64,000 bases of DNA, from NCBI RefSeq assembly GCF_021545335.1, contig NZ_CP089312.1:2790001-2854000 (forward strand). The letters are read 5' to 3'. The position numbers and the translations under genes were made by a program. Shown here in pieces: positions 8,199-17,180 of this stretch. Within the stretch, counting starts at the first letter, position 1. The number at the start of each line of letters is the position of its first letter. The DNA comes from Streptomyces sp. GQFP (GTDB taxonomy: Bacteria; Actinomycetota; Actinomycetes; Streptomycetales; Streptomycetaceae). The notes beneath the pieces were generated by a model. That model searched no databases. It was not told where the DNA came from and saw only the letters and a list, made by a program, of their open reading frames with translations.

Positions 8199-8735
8199 AT
8201 GAAGCGGAACATCGTCATCGCCACCCTCACCGCCGTCGCCCTGGCGGGCGGCACCGTCGCCGCGTTCGCGGCGGGCCACGACGAGGCGGAGGACCGTACG
8301 GAGGTTCGTAGTGATGGCATCACCGCCGTCGACGCCATCGAGGCCGCGCTGCGGCACACGCCAGGCACAGTGGTCTCCGCCCAGTTGGAGGACGACGGCG
8401 CCGACGCCGGTGCGTGGGGCGTGGATGTCGTGCGGGAGGACGGCGCCGAGTACGACGTGGAGGTCTCCGGGGGTGGGGAAGTGCTGGGCGTTCAGCGAGA
8501 CTCCGACGAGAGGGACAGCGAGGAGCGGGCGGAGTTGGCCGCGCTGAAGGGCGCGAAGGTCGACGCCCGTGCGGCCGCGCTGGCCGCCGCGGCGAAGGGG
8601 ACCGTGACGGAGGTCGGGGCCGACGATGAGAACGATGCCGTGGTGTGGGGCGTGGAGACGGTGAAGGACGGCACGACGAGCGAGTGGACGGTCACGCTGG
8701 ACACGGGCGAGGTCACCAAGGTGTCCGCCGACTGA
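8199..8735 (+). CDS. Secreted PepSY-domain protein
   Basis: A 178 aa protein with a signal peptide (MKRNIVIATLTAVALAGG, cleavage likely after AFAA near residue 25). Two PepSY-like repeats follow: ITAVDAIEAALRHTPG... and VDARAAALAAAAKGTVTEVG..., each with the typical Ala-rich helix followed by a W-x-V strand (AWGVDVV, VWGVETV) and a strongly acidic surface. PepSY domains are thought to inhibit peptidases or act as extracellular modulators, often beside two-component systems, but none is adjacent here. The ATG at 8199 has a GAGG 11 bases upstream; an overlapping ATG at 8189 is out of frame. Confidence 0.82.
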   Translation: MKRNIVIATLTAVALAGGTVAAFAAGHDEAEDRTEVRSDGITAVDAIEAALRHTPGTVVSAQLEDDGADAGAWGVDVVREDGAEYDVEVSGGGEVLGVQRDSDERDSEERAELAALKGAKVDARAAALAAAAKGTVTEVGADDENDAVVWGVETVKDGTTSEWTVTLDTGEVTKVSAD

Positions 8736-8760
8736 TCTCGCCCCCGCTGCCCCCACCCGT

Positions 8761-8905
8761 TCCCATCCCTGGGGGCTGCGCCCCCAGCCCCCCTTGTCCT
8801 CAAACGCCGGACGGGCTGACATACCCAGCCCGTCCGGCGTTTGAGGACAAGGCCCGTTCAGGGCCGTAGCGGGGGTCTGGGGGCGCAGCCCCCAGAAGGA
8901 TGGGA
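8761..8905. repeat. Nested inverted repeat between convergent genes
   Basis: Outer near-perfect arms (about 8761-8793 and 8871-8905, each containing its own GGGGGC hairpin) enclose perfect 25-bp inner arms at 8794-8818 and 8826-8850 with a seven-base loop. It separates the convergent PepSY and meaB genes and probably terminates both. The inner palindrome resembles a common Streptomyces intergenic repeat built around CGCCGGACGGGCTG. Confidence 0.85.
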
Positions 8906-8945
8906 CGGGTAGGGGCGGCGGGGGCGAGAAAACCCGGGCCCCGCC

Positions 8946-9905
8946 TCAGCGCTCCGTCAACCCCGCCACCAACTCGTCCGCCGCCCGGTAGGGATCCAGC
9001 TCCCCCGCCACGATCCGCTCCGCCAGCGCGCTCAGGCGCCGGTCCCCGTGCAGGTCGCCGATGCGTTCACGCAGGGCCGTGACGGCGATCGTCTCGACCT
9101 CGTGGGATGCGCGGGCCCTGCGGCGCTCCGAGAGCACCCCCCGCTCCTCCATCCACGCCCGGTGCTTCTCCAGCGCCTCCACCAGCTCGTCGATGCCCTC
9201 TTCCCTCGACGCGACCGTCTTCACGATCGGTGGGCGCCAGTCTCCCGGTGCCCGGGATTCGCCCAGGCCCAGCATGTGGTTCAGCTCGCGCGCGGTGGAG
9301 TCCGCGCCGTCCCGGTCCGCCTTGTTCACCACGAACACATCGCCGATCTCCAGGATTCCCGCCTTCGCCGCCTGGATGCCGTCCCCCATCCCGGGCGCCA
9401 GCAGCACCACACTCGTGTCCGCCTGCGCGGCGATCTCCACCTCCGACTGCCCCACGCCCACCGTCTCGACCAGGACCACGTCGCACCCCGCCGCGTCCAG
9501 GACGCGGATCGCCTGCGGGGCCGCCCAGGCCAGACCGCCGAGGTGGCCCCGGGTCGCCATCGAGCGGATGTAGACGCCGGGGTCGGAGGCGTGGTCCGAC
9601 ATGCGGACGCGGTCGCCGAGGAGGGCGCCGCCCGAGAACGGCGACGACGGGTCGACGGCGAGGACGCCGACCCGCCTGCCCTGTCGCCGGTACGCCGTCA
9701 CCAGCGCCGACGTCGACGTCGACTTGCCGACACCCGGTGATCCCGTCAGACCGACCACGTACGCGTTGCCCGTCAGCGGGGCCAGCGCGGCCATGACCTC
9801 GCGGAGTTGTTCGGACGCCCCCTCCACCAGGGAGATCAGCCGGGCCACTGCACGTGGCCGGCCTTCCCTGGCCTGCGCCACCAGCGTGGGGACGTCCTGC
9901 ATCAC
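8946..9905 (-). CDS. meaB: MeaB, methylmalonyl-CoA mutase-associated GTPase
   Basis: G3E-type GTPase, 319 aa, that protects and reloads methylmalonyl-CoA mutase with adenosylcobalamin. A P-loop GSPGVGKST lies near residues 56-64. Further landmarks are the GGALLGDRVRM switch region, the VETVGVGQSE motif and an NKAD guanine-specificity motif near residue 195. The length matches MeaB/ArgK. It lies 43 bp downstream of the thiolase gene and close to methylmalonyl-CoA epimerase, which fits propionate/methylmalonyl-CoA metabolism. The mutase genes themselves are not in the window. Confidence 0.93.
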   Translation of the reverse strand: MMQDVPTLVAQAREGRPRAVARLISLVEGASEQLREVMAALAPLTGNAYVVGLTGSPGVGKSTSTSALVTAYRRQGRRVGVLAVDPSSPFSGGALLGDRVRMSDHASDPGVYIRSMATRGHLGGLAWAAPQAIRVLDAAGCDVVLVETVGVGQSEVEIAAQADTSVVLLAPGMGDGIQAAKAGILEIGDVFVVNKADRDGADSTARELNHMLGLGESRAPGDWRPPIVKTVASREEGIDELVEALEKHRAWMEERGVLSERRRARASHEVETIAVTALRERIGDLHGDRRLSALAERIVAGELDPYRAADELVAGLTER

Positions 9906-9948
9906 AACTCCGTTCCGATCACAGACGTATGGCCTGCCTCAAGACCGC

Positions 9949-11151
9949 TTACGCCTTGGGTACCCGCACGATCAGCGCGTCACCCTGGCCGCCGCCCCCG
10001 CACAGGGCCGCCGCGCCGACTCCGCCGCCGCGCCGCTTCAACTCCAGCGCCAGGTGCAGTACGACCCGTGCGCCGGACATCCCGATCGGGTGACCCAGGG
10101 CAATCGCACCGCCGTTGACGTTCACCCGATCCGTGGACACCCCGAGGTCCTTGATTGACTGGACGGCGACCGCCGCGAAGGCCTCGTTGATCTCGATCAG
10201 GTCAAGATCTTCGACGCCCAGGCCCTCCTTCTTCAACGCATGCTGGATCGCGTTGGAGGGCTGGGACTGGAGGGAGTTGTCCGGGCCCGCCACATTGCCG
10301 TGGGCGCCGATCTCCGCGATCCACTCCAGGCCCAGTTCCTCGGCCTTCGCCCTGCTCATGACCACCACGGCCGCCGCGCCGTCCGAGATCTGCGACGACG
10401 TGCCCGCCGTGATCGTGCCGTCCTTGGTGAACGCGGGGCGCAGCTTGCCCAGCGACTCCGCCGTCGTCTCCGCCCGGATGCCCTCGTCCTGGCTGAAAAC
10501 GATCGGTTCGCCCTTGCGCTGCGGGATCTCGACGGGGGTGATCTCCGCCTCGAACACGCCGTTCTTCTGGGCCGCCGCCGCGCGCTGGTGGGAGGCGGCG
10601 GCGATCTCGTCCTGTTCGGGGCGCAGGATGCCCAGGCGGGTGTTGTGCTTCTCCGTGGACTCGCCCATGGCGATGTTCTCGAAGGCGTCGGTGAGGCCGT
10701 CGTACGCCATCGCGTCGAGCATCTCGATCGCGCCGTACTTGAAGCCCTCACGGGACTTGGGGAGCAGATGGGGGGCGTTCGTCATCGATTCCTGGCCACC
10801 GGCGACCACGATGTCGAACTCGCCCGCGCGGATCAGCTGGTCCGCCAGCGCGATCGCGTCCAGGCCCGAGAGGCAGACCTTGTTGATGGTCAGCGCCGGG
10901 ACGTTCATCGGGATGCCGGCCTTGACCGCAGCCTGGCGGGCCGGGATCTGGCCCGCGCCGGCCTGGAGGACCTGGCCCATGATCACGTACTGCACCTGGT
11001 CGCCGTCGATCCCCGCACGGTCGAGGGCGGCCTTGATCGCGAAGCCGCCGAGGTCGGCTCCGGAGAAGGTCTTCAGCGAGCCCAGCAACCGTCCCATGGG
11101 CGTGCGTGCGCCCGCGACGATCACCGAGGTGGTGCTGTTGGTTCCTGACAT
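9949..11151 (-). CDS. Acetyl-CoA C-acetyltransferase (thiolase)
   Basis: Biosynthetic/degradative thiolase, 400 aa, joining two acetyl-CoA to acetoacetyl-CoA or the reverse. The acylated cysteine is in [11 protein letters not shown] (about residue 91). The His of NEAFA, the [10 protein letters not shown] segment and the terminal CGGGGQGDA motif with the second active cysteine are all present. The ATG follows an AAAGGGG site. It is divergent from methylmalonyl-CoA epimerase across 147 bp and is followed by meaB, so this small cluster handles acetyl-, propionyl- and methylmalonyl-CoA units, probably also feeding polyketide extender pools (inference). Confidence 0.93.
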   Translation of the reverse strand: MSGTNSTTSVIVAGARTPMGRLLGSLKTFSGADLGGFAIKAALDRAGIDGDQVQYVIMGQVLQAGAGQIPARQAAVKAGIPMNVPALTINKVCLSGLDAIALADQLIRAGEFDIVVAGGQESMTNAPHLLPKSREGFKYGAIEMLDAMAYDGLTDAFENIAMGESTEKHNTRLGILRPEQDEIAAASHQRAAAAQKNGVFEAEITPVEIPQRKGEPIVFSQDEGIRAETTAESLGKLRPAFTKDGTITAGTSSQISDGAAAVVVMSRAKAEELGLEWIAEIGAHGNVAGPDNSLQSQPSNAIQHALKKEGLGVEDLDLIEINEAFAAVAVQSIKDLGVSTDRVNVNGGAIALGHPIGMSGARVVLHLALELKRRGGGVGAAALCGGGGQGDALIVRVPKA

Positions 11152-11298
11152 GAGGAGCGATCCCCTTTCAGCTGGAGAGCTGAGGAGTGTGAACGAGGGT
11201 TTACCTGAATGTACTGAGCGGTAGTGCCTCCGTCATCGGGCCGTCGGTGTGATCGCGCGCACGTTGCGTAACCATCGTAAGAGCGCTGCACTGACACC

Positions 11299-11739
11299 AT
11301 GCTGACGCGAATCGACCACATCGGGATCGCCTGTTTCGACCTCGACACGACCGTCGAGTTCTACCGGGCCACGTACGGCTTCGAGGTGTTCCACTCCGAG
11401 GTCAACGAGGAGCAGGGCGTACGCGAGGCCATGTTGAAGATCAACAACACGGACGACGGAGGCGCCTCCTACCTCCAGCTCCTGGAACCGACCCGCGAGG
11501 ACTCCGCCGTGGGCAAGTGGCTGGCCAAGAACGGGGAGGGCGTGCACCACATCGCTTTCGGTACGGCAGATGTGGATGGAGAGGCTGCGGACATCCGCAG
11601 CAAGGGCGTACGCGTTCTGTACGAGGAGCCACGGATCGGCTCCATGGGGTCGCGGATCACCTTCCTGCATCCAAAGGATTGCCATGGAGTACTGACAGAA
11701 CTGGTCACTTCGGCGGCTGTTGAGTCACCTGAGCACTGA
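11299..11739 (+). CDS. mce: Methylmalonyl-CoA epimerase
   Basis: VOC-fold enzyme, 146 aa, interconverting the (2R) and (2S) forms of methylmalonyl-CoA. The metal-binding pattern is visible: His7 in RIDHIGIA, a Gln in YLQLLEP, His in GVHHIAF and Glu in VLTELV near residue 135. Length and domain pairing are normal for the family. It is transcribed divergently from the thiolase/meaB pair, so both directions of the methylmalonyl-CoA module share one intergenic control region (11152-11298). A weak 8-bp stem at 11775-11799 may end its transcript. Confidence 0.92.
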   Translation: MLTRIDHIGIACFDLDTTVEFYRATYGFEVFHSEVNEEQGVREAMLKINNTDDGGASYLQLLEPTREDSAVGKWLAKNGEGVHHIAFGTADVDGEAADIRSKGVRVLYEEPRIGSMGSRITFLHPKDCHGVLTELVTSAAVESPEH

Positions 11740-11981
11740 CCCTCGTACATAAGGGCCGGTAGGGTTGGGGACGGCCGCTGCCGTGTTGTCGGGCAGCGGT
11801 CCGGGTCCTGATGTGTGGAGGTGGGGATCCGAGGGCCGGGGTTGAGGTTTCGGGGGCCGAGGGTGAGGGCGGGAGTCCGTGCTTCGCCGTTGATCTGACA
11901 CCATTCCCCGGGGGCCCCGTTCGGCGGACGGACGTGGCTCGTTCGGAGAAGGTTGCGACCAGGGACGGATGGGACCGCGCA

Positions 11982-14900
11982 GTGCGGGGCTACGAACGCC
12001 AGGAGCGAGAGCCGGCGGCTGACGTCGACCACCTCTCTCGGTTCGAGGCCGAGATGGAGCGGCTGAAGACCGAGCGGGAAAAGGCGATTCAGCACGCCGA
12101 GGACCTCGGCTACCAGGTCGAGGTGCTGCGCGCCAAGCTTCACGAGGCGCGCCGCACTCTCATGTCCCGGCCCGCCTATGACGGCGGTGACATCGGCTAT
12201 CAGGCCGAGCAGTTGCTGCGGAACGCGCAGATCCAGGCGGACCAGCTCCGCCAGGACGCCGAGCGCGAGATGTCCCAGGCGCGCGCCCAGACCCAGCGCA
12301 TCCTGCAGGAGCACGCCGAGCAGGCGGCCCGGCTGCAGGCCGAGCTGCACCAGGAGGCGGTGACCCGGCGCCAGCAGCTCGACCAGGAACTGGCCGAGCG
12401 CCGCCAGACCGTCGAGTCGCACGTCAACGAGAACGTGGCGTGGGCCGAGCAGCTGCGGGCCCGCAGCGAGTCCCAGGCGCGCCGGCTGGTCGACGAGTCG
12501 CGGTCCGAGGCCGAGCAGGCGCTGGCCGCCGCCCGGGCCGAGGCCGAGCGGGTCGCGAACGAGGCCAGGCAGCGGCTGCAGAGCGAGAACGAGGCCGCCC
12601 GCGCGGAGGCCGACCAGCTGCTGCGCCGGGCCCGTGCCGAGGCCGACCGCCTGCTGAACAGCGCGACCTCCGAGGCCCGCGAGGCCGCCGACCACGCCGA
12701 GCAGCTGCGCAGCTCCACGGCGACCGAGTCGGACAGCGCCCGCCGCCAGGCCACCGAGCTGAGCCGGGCCGCCGAGCAGCGGATACAGGAGGCCGAGGCC
12801 GCCCTGCGCACGGCCCGCCTGGAGGCGGAGAAGGTCGTCACCGAGGCCAAGGAGGCCGCGGCCAAGACGACCGCCAGCGCCGAGTCCGCCAACGAGCAGC
12901 GCACGCGTACGGCGAAGGAGCAGGTCGCCCGGCTGGTCACCGAGGCCAGCCAGGAGGCCGAGGCCACCAAGGCGTCCGCCGAGGAGGTCGTCGCCGACGC
13001 CAAGGCCAAGGCCGAGAAGATCGTCGCCGAGGCCGAGGAGACCGCCCGCAGTCTCACCGCCGAGGAGACCGCCTCCCAGCTCGCGAAGGCGGCCCGCACC
13101 GCCGAGGACGTCCTCAACAGGGCGTCCGAGGAAGCGAAGTCGACCACCAAGGCGGCCACCGAGGAGGCCGAGCGCATCCGCGCCGAGGCCGAGACCGAGG
13201 CCGACCGGCTGCGCGCCGAGGCGCACGACATCGCCGAGCAGCTCAAGGGCACGGCGAAGGACGACACCAAGGAGTACCGCGCCAAGACCGTCGAGCTTCA
13301 GGAAGAGGCCCGGCGGCTGCGCGGCGAGGCCGAGCAGCTGCGCGCCGACGCGGTCGCCGAGGGCGAGCGCATCCGCGCGGAGGCGCGCCGCGAGGCCGTC
13401 CAGCAGATCGAGGAGGCGGCCAGGACCGCCGAGGAGCTGCTCGGCAAGGCGAAGGCGGACGCGGACGAGCTGCGCCAGACCGCCCAGACGGACAGCGAGA
13501 AGGTCCGTACGGAGGCCATCGAGCGCGCGACGACGCTGCGCCGGCAGGCCGAGGAAACCCTGGAGCGCACCCGCAAGGAGGCCGAGCGGCACCGCGCGGA
13601 GGCCGTCGAGCAGGCCGAGGGCATCGCGGCGGACGCCGAGCAGGCCTCGCGCGAGCTGCGCGAGGAGACCGAGCGGGTCATAGAGGCGCGCCGCGAGGAG
13701 GCCGCCGCCGAGCTGACCCGGCTGCACACGGAGGCCGAGGACCGGCTCATCGCGGCCGAGCAGGCGCTCACCGACGCCCGCGCGGAGGCCGAGCGGATCC
13801 GCCGTGAGGGGGCCGAGGAGTCGGAGCGGCTGCGTTCCGAGGCCGCCGAGCGGGTCCGCAGCCTCCAGGCGCAGGCCGACGCGGAGATCCAGCGGCTGCG
13901 CGACGAGGCGGCGGCGGACGCGTCCGCGTCCCGGGCGGAGGGCGAGGCCATCGCCGTACGCCTGCGGTCGGACGCGGCGGCCGAGGCCGAGCGGCTGAAG
14001 TCGGAGGCCCAGGACACCGCCGACCGGGTACGGGCGGAGGCGCAGGCCGCCGCCGAGCGGCTGGCGACGGAGGCGTCGGAGACGCTGGCCGCCGCCCAGG
14101 AGGAGGCGTCCCGGCGGCGCCGCGAGGCCGAGGAGACTCTCGGTTCCGCCCGCCAGGAGGCCGACCAGGAACGCGAGCGGGCCCGCGAGCAGAGCGAGGA
14201 GCTGCTGGCGTCTGCGCGCAGGCGCGTGGAGGACGCCCAGGCCGAGGCCGTACGGCTGGTCGAGGAGGCGGACCGGCGCGCCAACGAGATGGTGTCGGCG
14301 GCCGAACAGCACGCCCAGCAGGTCCGGGAGTCGGTGTCGGGGCTGCACGATCAGGCCCAGGAGGAGATCCAGGGGCTGCGCTCCGCCGCCGAGCACGTCG
14401 CCGAGCGGATGCGGCGCGAGGCGTCGGAGGAGGCGGACCGGGTCCGGGCCGACGCCTACTCCGAGCGGGAGCGGGCCTCGGAGGACGCGAGCCGGGTGCG
14501 GCGCGAGGCGTCCGAGGCGTCGGAGCACGCCAAGGTGCTCGCCGAGCGCACGGTGGGCGAGGCGATCGCCGAGGCGGAGCGGCTGCGCCAGGAGGCCGCC
14601 GCGCACGCCCAGCGGGTGCGTACGGAGGCGTCGGACACCATCGCGGGCGCCGAGCAGGACGCTTCGCGCAGCCGTGCGGAGGCCCGGGAGGACGCGAACC
14701 GGATCCGTTCGGACGCGGCGACGCAGGCCGACACGCTGATCTCCGAGGTGACGGCGGAGGCGGAGCGGCTCACCGAGGAGACCAACGCCGAGGCGGAGCG
14801 CGTACGTGCCGAGTCCGTGGCCAAGGCCGACCAGCTGATCTCGGAGGCGACCGGGGAAGCGGAGCGGCTGCGCGCCGAGGCCGCCGAGACGGTCGGTTCG

Positions 14901-15830
14901 GCGCGGCAGCACGCGGAGCGGGTGCGCGCGGAGGCCGAGCGGGTCAAGGCGGAGGCGGCGGCGGAGGCCGACCGGCTCATGTCGACCGCGCGCGACGAGG
15001 CCGACAGCACGCTGGACGAGGCCCGCAAGGAGGCCAACAAGCGGCGCTCCGAGGCGGCCGAGCAGGTCGACACGCTCATCACGGAGACGGCCGCCGAGGC
15101 CGACAAGCTTCTGTCGGAGTCGCAGCAGGCCGCGCAGAAGACGACCGCGGACGCGGAGGCGCAGGCCGACTCGATGGTGGGCGCCGCCCGCAACGAGGCG
15201 GAACGGCTGGTGTCCCAGGCGACGGCCCGGGGCAACTCGACGGTGGAGAAGGCCCGTACGGACGCGGACGAGCTGCTCGTCGGCGCGCGCCGGGACGCCA
15301 CCGCCATAAGGGAGCGGGCCGAGGAGCTGCGCGACCGCATCACGACCGAGATCGAGGGCCTGCACGAGCGGGCCCGCCGCGAGGCCGCCGAGACGATGAA
15401 GTCGACCGGCGACCGCTGCGACGCGCTGATCACGGCCGCCGAGGAGCAGCTCGTCAAGGCGGAGCTGAAGGCCAAGGACCTGGTCTCGGAGGCGAACTCC
15501 GAGGCGGGCAAGGTCCGGATCGCCGCCGTCAAGAAGGCCGAGGGGCTCCTGAAGGAGGCCGAGCAGAAGAAGGCCACCCTGATCCGGGAGGCCGAGGAAC
15601 TCCGCGCCGAGGCGATCCGCGAGGCGAAGGCCACGGTCGAGGAGGGCAAGCGTGAACTGGAGATCCTCGTCCGGCGCCGCGAGGACATCCAGGCGGAGAT
15701 CTCCCGTGTCCAGGACGTACTGGAGGCGTTGGAGTCCTTTGAGGCCCCGTCGGCGAACAAGGACGGCGGCGTCAAGGCGGGCGCTGCCGTAGGTGTCACC
15801 CGTACGGGTGGCAAGTCGTCAGATGGCTAG
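11982..15830 (+). CDS. scy: Scy, giant coiled-coil polarisome scaffold
   Basis: About 1282 aa, almost entirely heptad/hendecad-type coiled coil rich in Ala, Glu, Arg and Gln. In Streptomyces, Scy forms the tip-organising centre with DivIVA and FilP. The first 60 residues (GYERQ...DHLSRFEAEMERL) resemble the DivIVA-like N-terminus also seen in FilP. The body consists of recurrent units such as EAERIRAEA and EADRLRAEA, and the tail ends in a charged segment and a Gly/Lys-rich end. The start is uncertain: GTG at 11982 has a weak GGGA seven bases upstream, while GTG at 11934 or the frame from 11811 would lengthen it. The GC-rich repeats make assembly errors possible. Confidence 0.88.
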   Translation: MRGYERQEREPAADVDHLSRFEAEMERLKTEREKAIQHAEDLGYQVEVLRAKLHEARRTLMSRPAYDGGDIGYQAEQLLRNAQIQADQLRQDAEREMSQARAQTQRILQEHAEQAARLQAELHQEAVTRRQQLDQELAERRQTVESHVNENVAWAEQLRARSESQARRLVDESRSEAEQALAAARAEAERVANEARQRLQSENEAARAEADQLLRRARAEADRLLNSATSEAREAADHAEQLRSSTATESDSARRQATELSRAAEQRIQEAEAALRTARLEAEKVVTEAKEAAAKTTASAESANEQRTRTAKEQVARLVTEASQEAEATKASAEEVVADAKAKAEKIVAEAEETARSLTAEETASQLAKAARTAEDVLNRASEEAKSTTKAATEEAERIRAEAETEADRLRAEAHDIAEQLKGTAKDDTKEYRAKTVELQEEARRLRGEAEQLRADAVAEGERIRAEARREAVQQIEEAARTAEELLGKAKADADELRQTAQTDSEKVRTEAIERATTLRRQAEETLERTRKEAERHRAEAVEQAEGIAADAEQASRELREETERVIEARREEAAAELTRLHTEAEDRLIAAEQALTDARAEAERIRREGAEESERLRSEAAERVRSLQAQADAEIQRLRDEAAADASASRAEGEAIAVRLRSDAAAEAERLKSEAQDTADRVRAEAQAAAERLATEASETLAAAQEEASRRRREAEETLGSARQEADQERERAREQSEELLASARRRVEDAQAEAVRLVEEADRRANEMVSAAEQHAQQVRESVSGLHDQAQEEIQGLRSAAEHVAERMRREASEEADRVRADAYSERERASEDASRVRREASEASEHAKVLAERTVGEAIAEAERLRQEAAAHAQRVRTEASDTIAGAEQDASRSRAEAREDANRIRSDAATQADTLISEVTAEAERLTEETNAEAERVRAESVAKADQLISEATGEAERLRAEAAETVGSARQHAERVRAEAERVKAEAAAEADRLMSTARDEADSTLDEARKEANKRRSEAAEQVDTLITETAAEADKLLSESQQAAQKTTADAEAQADSMVGAARNEAERLVSQATARGNSTVEKARTDADELLVGARRDATAIRERAEELRDRITTEIEGLHERARREAAETMKSTGDRCDALITAAEEQLVKAELKAKDLVSEANSEAGKVRIAAVKKAEGLLKEAEQKKATLIREAEELRAEAIREAKATVEEGKRELEILVRRREDIQAEISRVQDVLEALESFEAPSANKDGGVKAGAAVGVTRTGGKSSDG

Positions 15831-16024
15831 CGCGGAGGGCGCGTTGCGTGCAGTCTGTGGGGCTTTCTGGGGTCTTTGACCAATTCTTTGGCAAGCAGCA
15901 CACCGGTTAGCCACTCAAAAGGGGTCCGATTCTCCATATCAATCGGGTGACTGCTCGATGACACGCCGCTTGGACCCCTAGGATTCCCCCTATCACCTCA
16001 CCGGTCTCATTCGACAGGAACCCC

Positions 16025-16963
16025 ATGAGCGACACTTCCCCCTACGGCTTCGAGCTTGTGCGGCGTGGGTACGACCGCGCTCAGGTGGACGAACGCATTT
16101 CGAAGCTCGTCTCCGACCGTGACAGCGCTCTGGCTCGTATCACTGCTCTGGAAAAGCGCATCGAGGAGCTCCATCTCGAAACGCAGAACGCCCAGGCCCA
16201 GGTCAGCGACGCAGAGCCGTCGTACGCCGGTCTCGGCGCGCGTGTCGAGAAGATCCTCCGCCTCGCCGAGGAGGAGGCGAAGGACCTGCGCGAGGAGGCC
16301 CGTCGCGCGGCCGAGCAGCACCGTGAGCTGGCCGAGTCGGCGGCTCAGCAGGTGCGCAACGACGCAGAATCGTTCGCTGCGGACCGCAAGTCCAAGGCGG
16401 AGGACGAGGGCGTCCGGATCGTCGAGAAGGCCAAGAGCGACGCCTCCCAGCTGCGCCAGGAGGCGCAGAAGGACGCGCAGTCCAAGCGTGAGGAGGCGGA
16501 CGCCCTCTTCGAGGAGACCCGCGCCAAGGCCGCCCAGGCCGCCGCGGACTTCGAGACGAACCTCGCCAAGCGCCGCGAGCAGTCGGAGCGCGACCTCGCG
16601 TCCCGTCAGGCCAAGGCCGAGAAGCGTCTCGCGGAGATCGAGCACCGCGCGGAGCAGCTCCGCCTGGAGGCCGAGAAGCTGCGCACGGACGCCGAGCGCC
16701 GCGCCCGCCAGACGGTCGAGACGGCCCAGCGCCAGGCCGAGGACATCGTGGCCGACGCGAACGCCAAGGCCGACCGGATCCGTTCGGAATCGGAGCGCGA
16801 GCTGGCGGCTCTCACCAACCGCCGCGACTCGATCAACGCCCAGCTGACGAACGTCCGCGAGATGCTCGCCACCCTGACGGGAGCAGCGGTCGCAGCCGCC
16901 GGCGCCCCGACGACGGACGACGAGCCGATCACCCGCGGGGTCCCGGCCCAGCAGTCCCGGTAA
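16025..16963 (+). CDS. filP: FilP intermediate-filament-like coiled-coil protein
   Basis: A 312 aa rod protein beginning MSDTSPYGFELVRRGYDRAQ, the DivIVA-like head shared by FilP orthologues, followed by a long coiled coil (about 30-275) and a short Ala/Pro tail. In Streptomyces, FilP self-assembles into a stress-bearing network behind the tip and interacts with Scy and DivIVA. It lies 194 bp after scy on the same strand. That spacer holds a distant inverted pair AGGGGTCC/GGACCCCT (near 15919 and 15972), so it may have its own promoter. A terminator follows directly. Confidence 0.93.
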   Translation: MSDTSPYGFELVRRGYDRAQVDERISKLVSDRDSALARITALEKRIEELHLETQNAQAQVSDAEPSYAGLGARVEKILRLAEEEAKDLREEARRAAEQHRELAESAAQQVRNDAESFAADRKSKAEDEGVRIVEKAKSDASQLRQEAQKDAQSKREEADALFEETRAKAAQAAADFETNLAKRREQSERDLASRQAKAEKRLAEIEHRAEQLRLEAEKLRTDAERRARQTVETAQRQAEDIVADANAKADRIRSESERELAALTNRRDSINAQLTNVREMLATLTGAAVAAAGAPTTDDEPITRGVPAQQSR

Positions 16964-16998
16964 GCAGCAGGAACGAACGGTCGCCTGACGGCTGTAGA

Positions 16999-17037
16999 TG
17001 CCCGCACCTCTCTACGGGGGGGTGCGGGCAGTCTTTT
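16999..17037 (+). terminator. Rho-independent terminator of filP
   Basis: Ten-bp stem TGCCCGCACC/GGTGCGGGCA (16999-17008 with 17021-17030) followed by GTCTTTT. It is the cleanest intrinsic terminator in the left half of the window. Confidence 0.85.
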
Positions 17038-17073
17038 AGGGGCGCGGGGAACTGCGCGACAAGCCCCCACCGG
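17038..17073 (+). repeat. Dispersed 36-bp element, copy 1
   Basis: Begins AGGGGCGCGGGGAACTGCGC immediately after the filP terminator T-run. It is identical over 36 bases to 45514-45549, and the reverse strand of 49445-49474 matches its first 30 bases with one change. Confidence 0.85.
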
Positions 17074-17180
17074 GCGGACAGCCGACACACAGCGACCAGT
17101 CCCCAAAAAACGAACCCACGTTCACCAAAAGTTGCCGCACACAAGTGGCACCCCCCATCCCCCCGAACTAGCGTGGCCGC

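Noticed and set aside
11811..11981. Upstream extension of Scy
   Set aside because: The extra residues are Gly/Pro-rich and unlike the conserved GYERQ start; no ribosome site supports them. GTG 11934 remains possible but weaker by homology.
11469..15365. A 1298-codon minus-strand frame opposite scy
   Set aside because: The repetitive GC-rich coiled-coil gene creates a stop-free antisense frame. Its product is a Leu/Gly/Arg repeat without family resemblance, and it also runs through mce.
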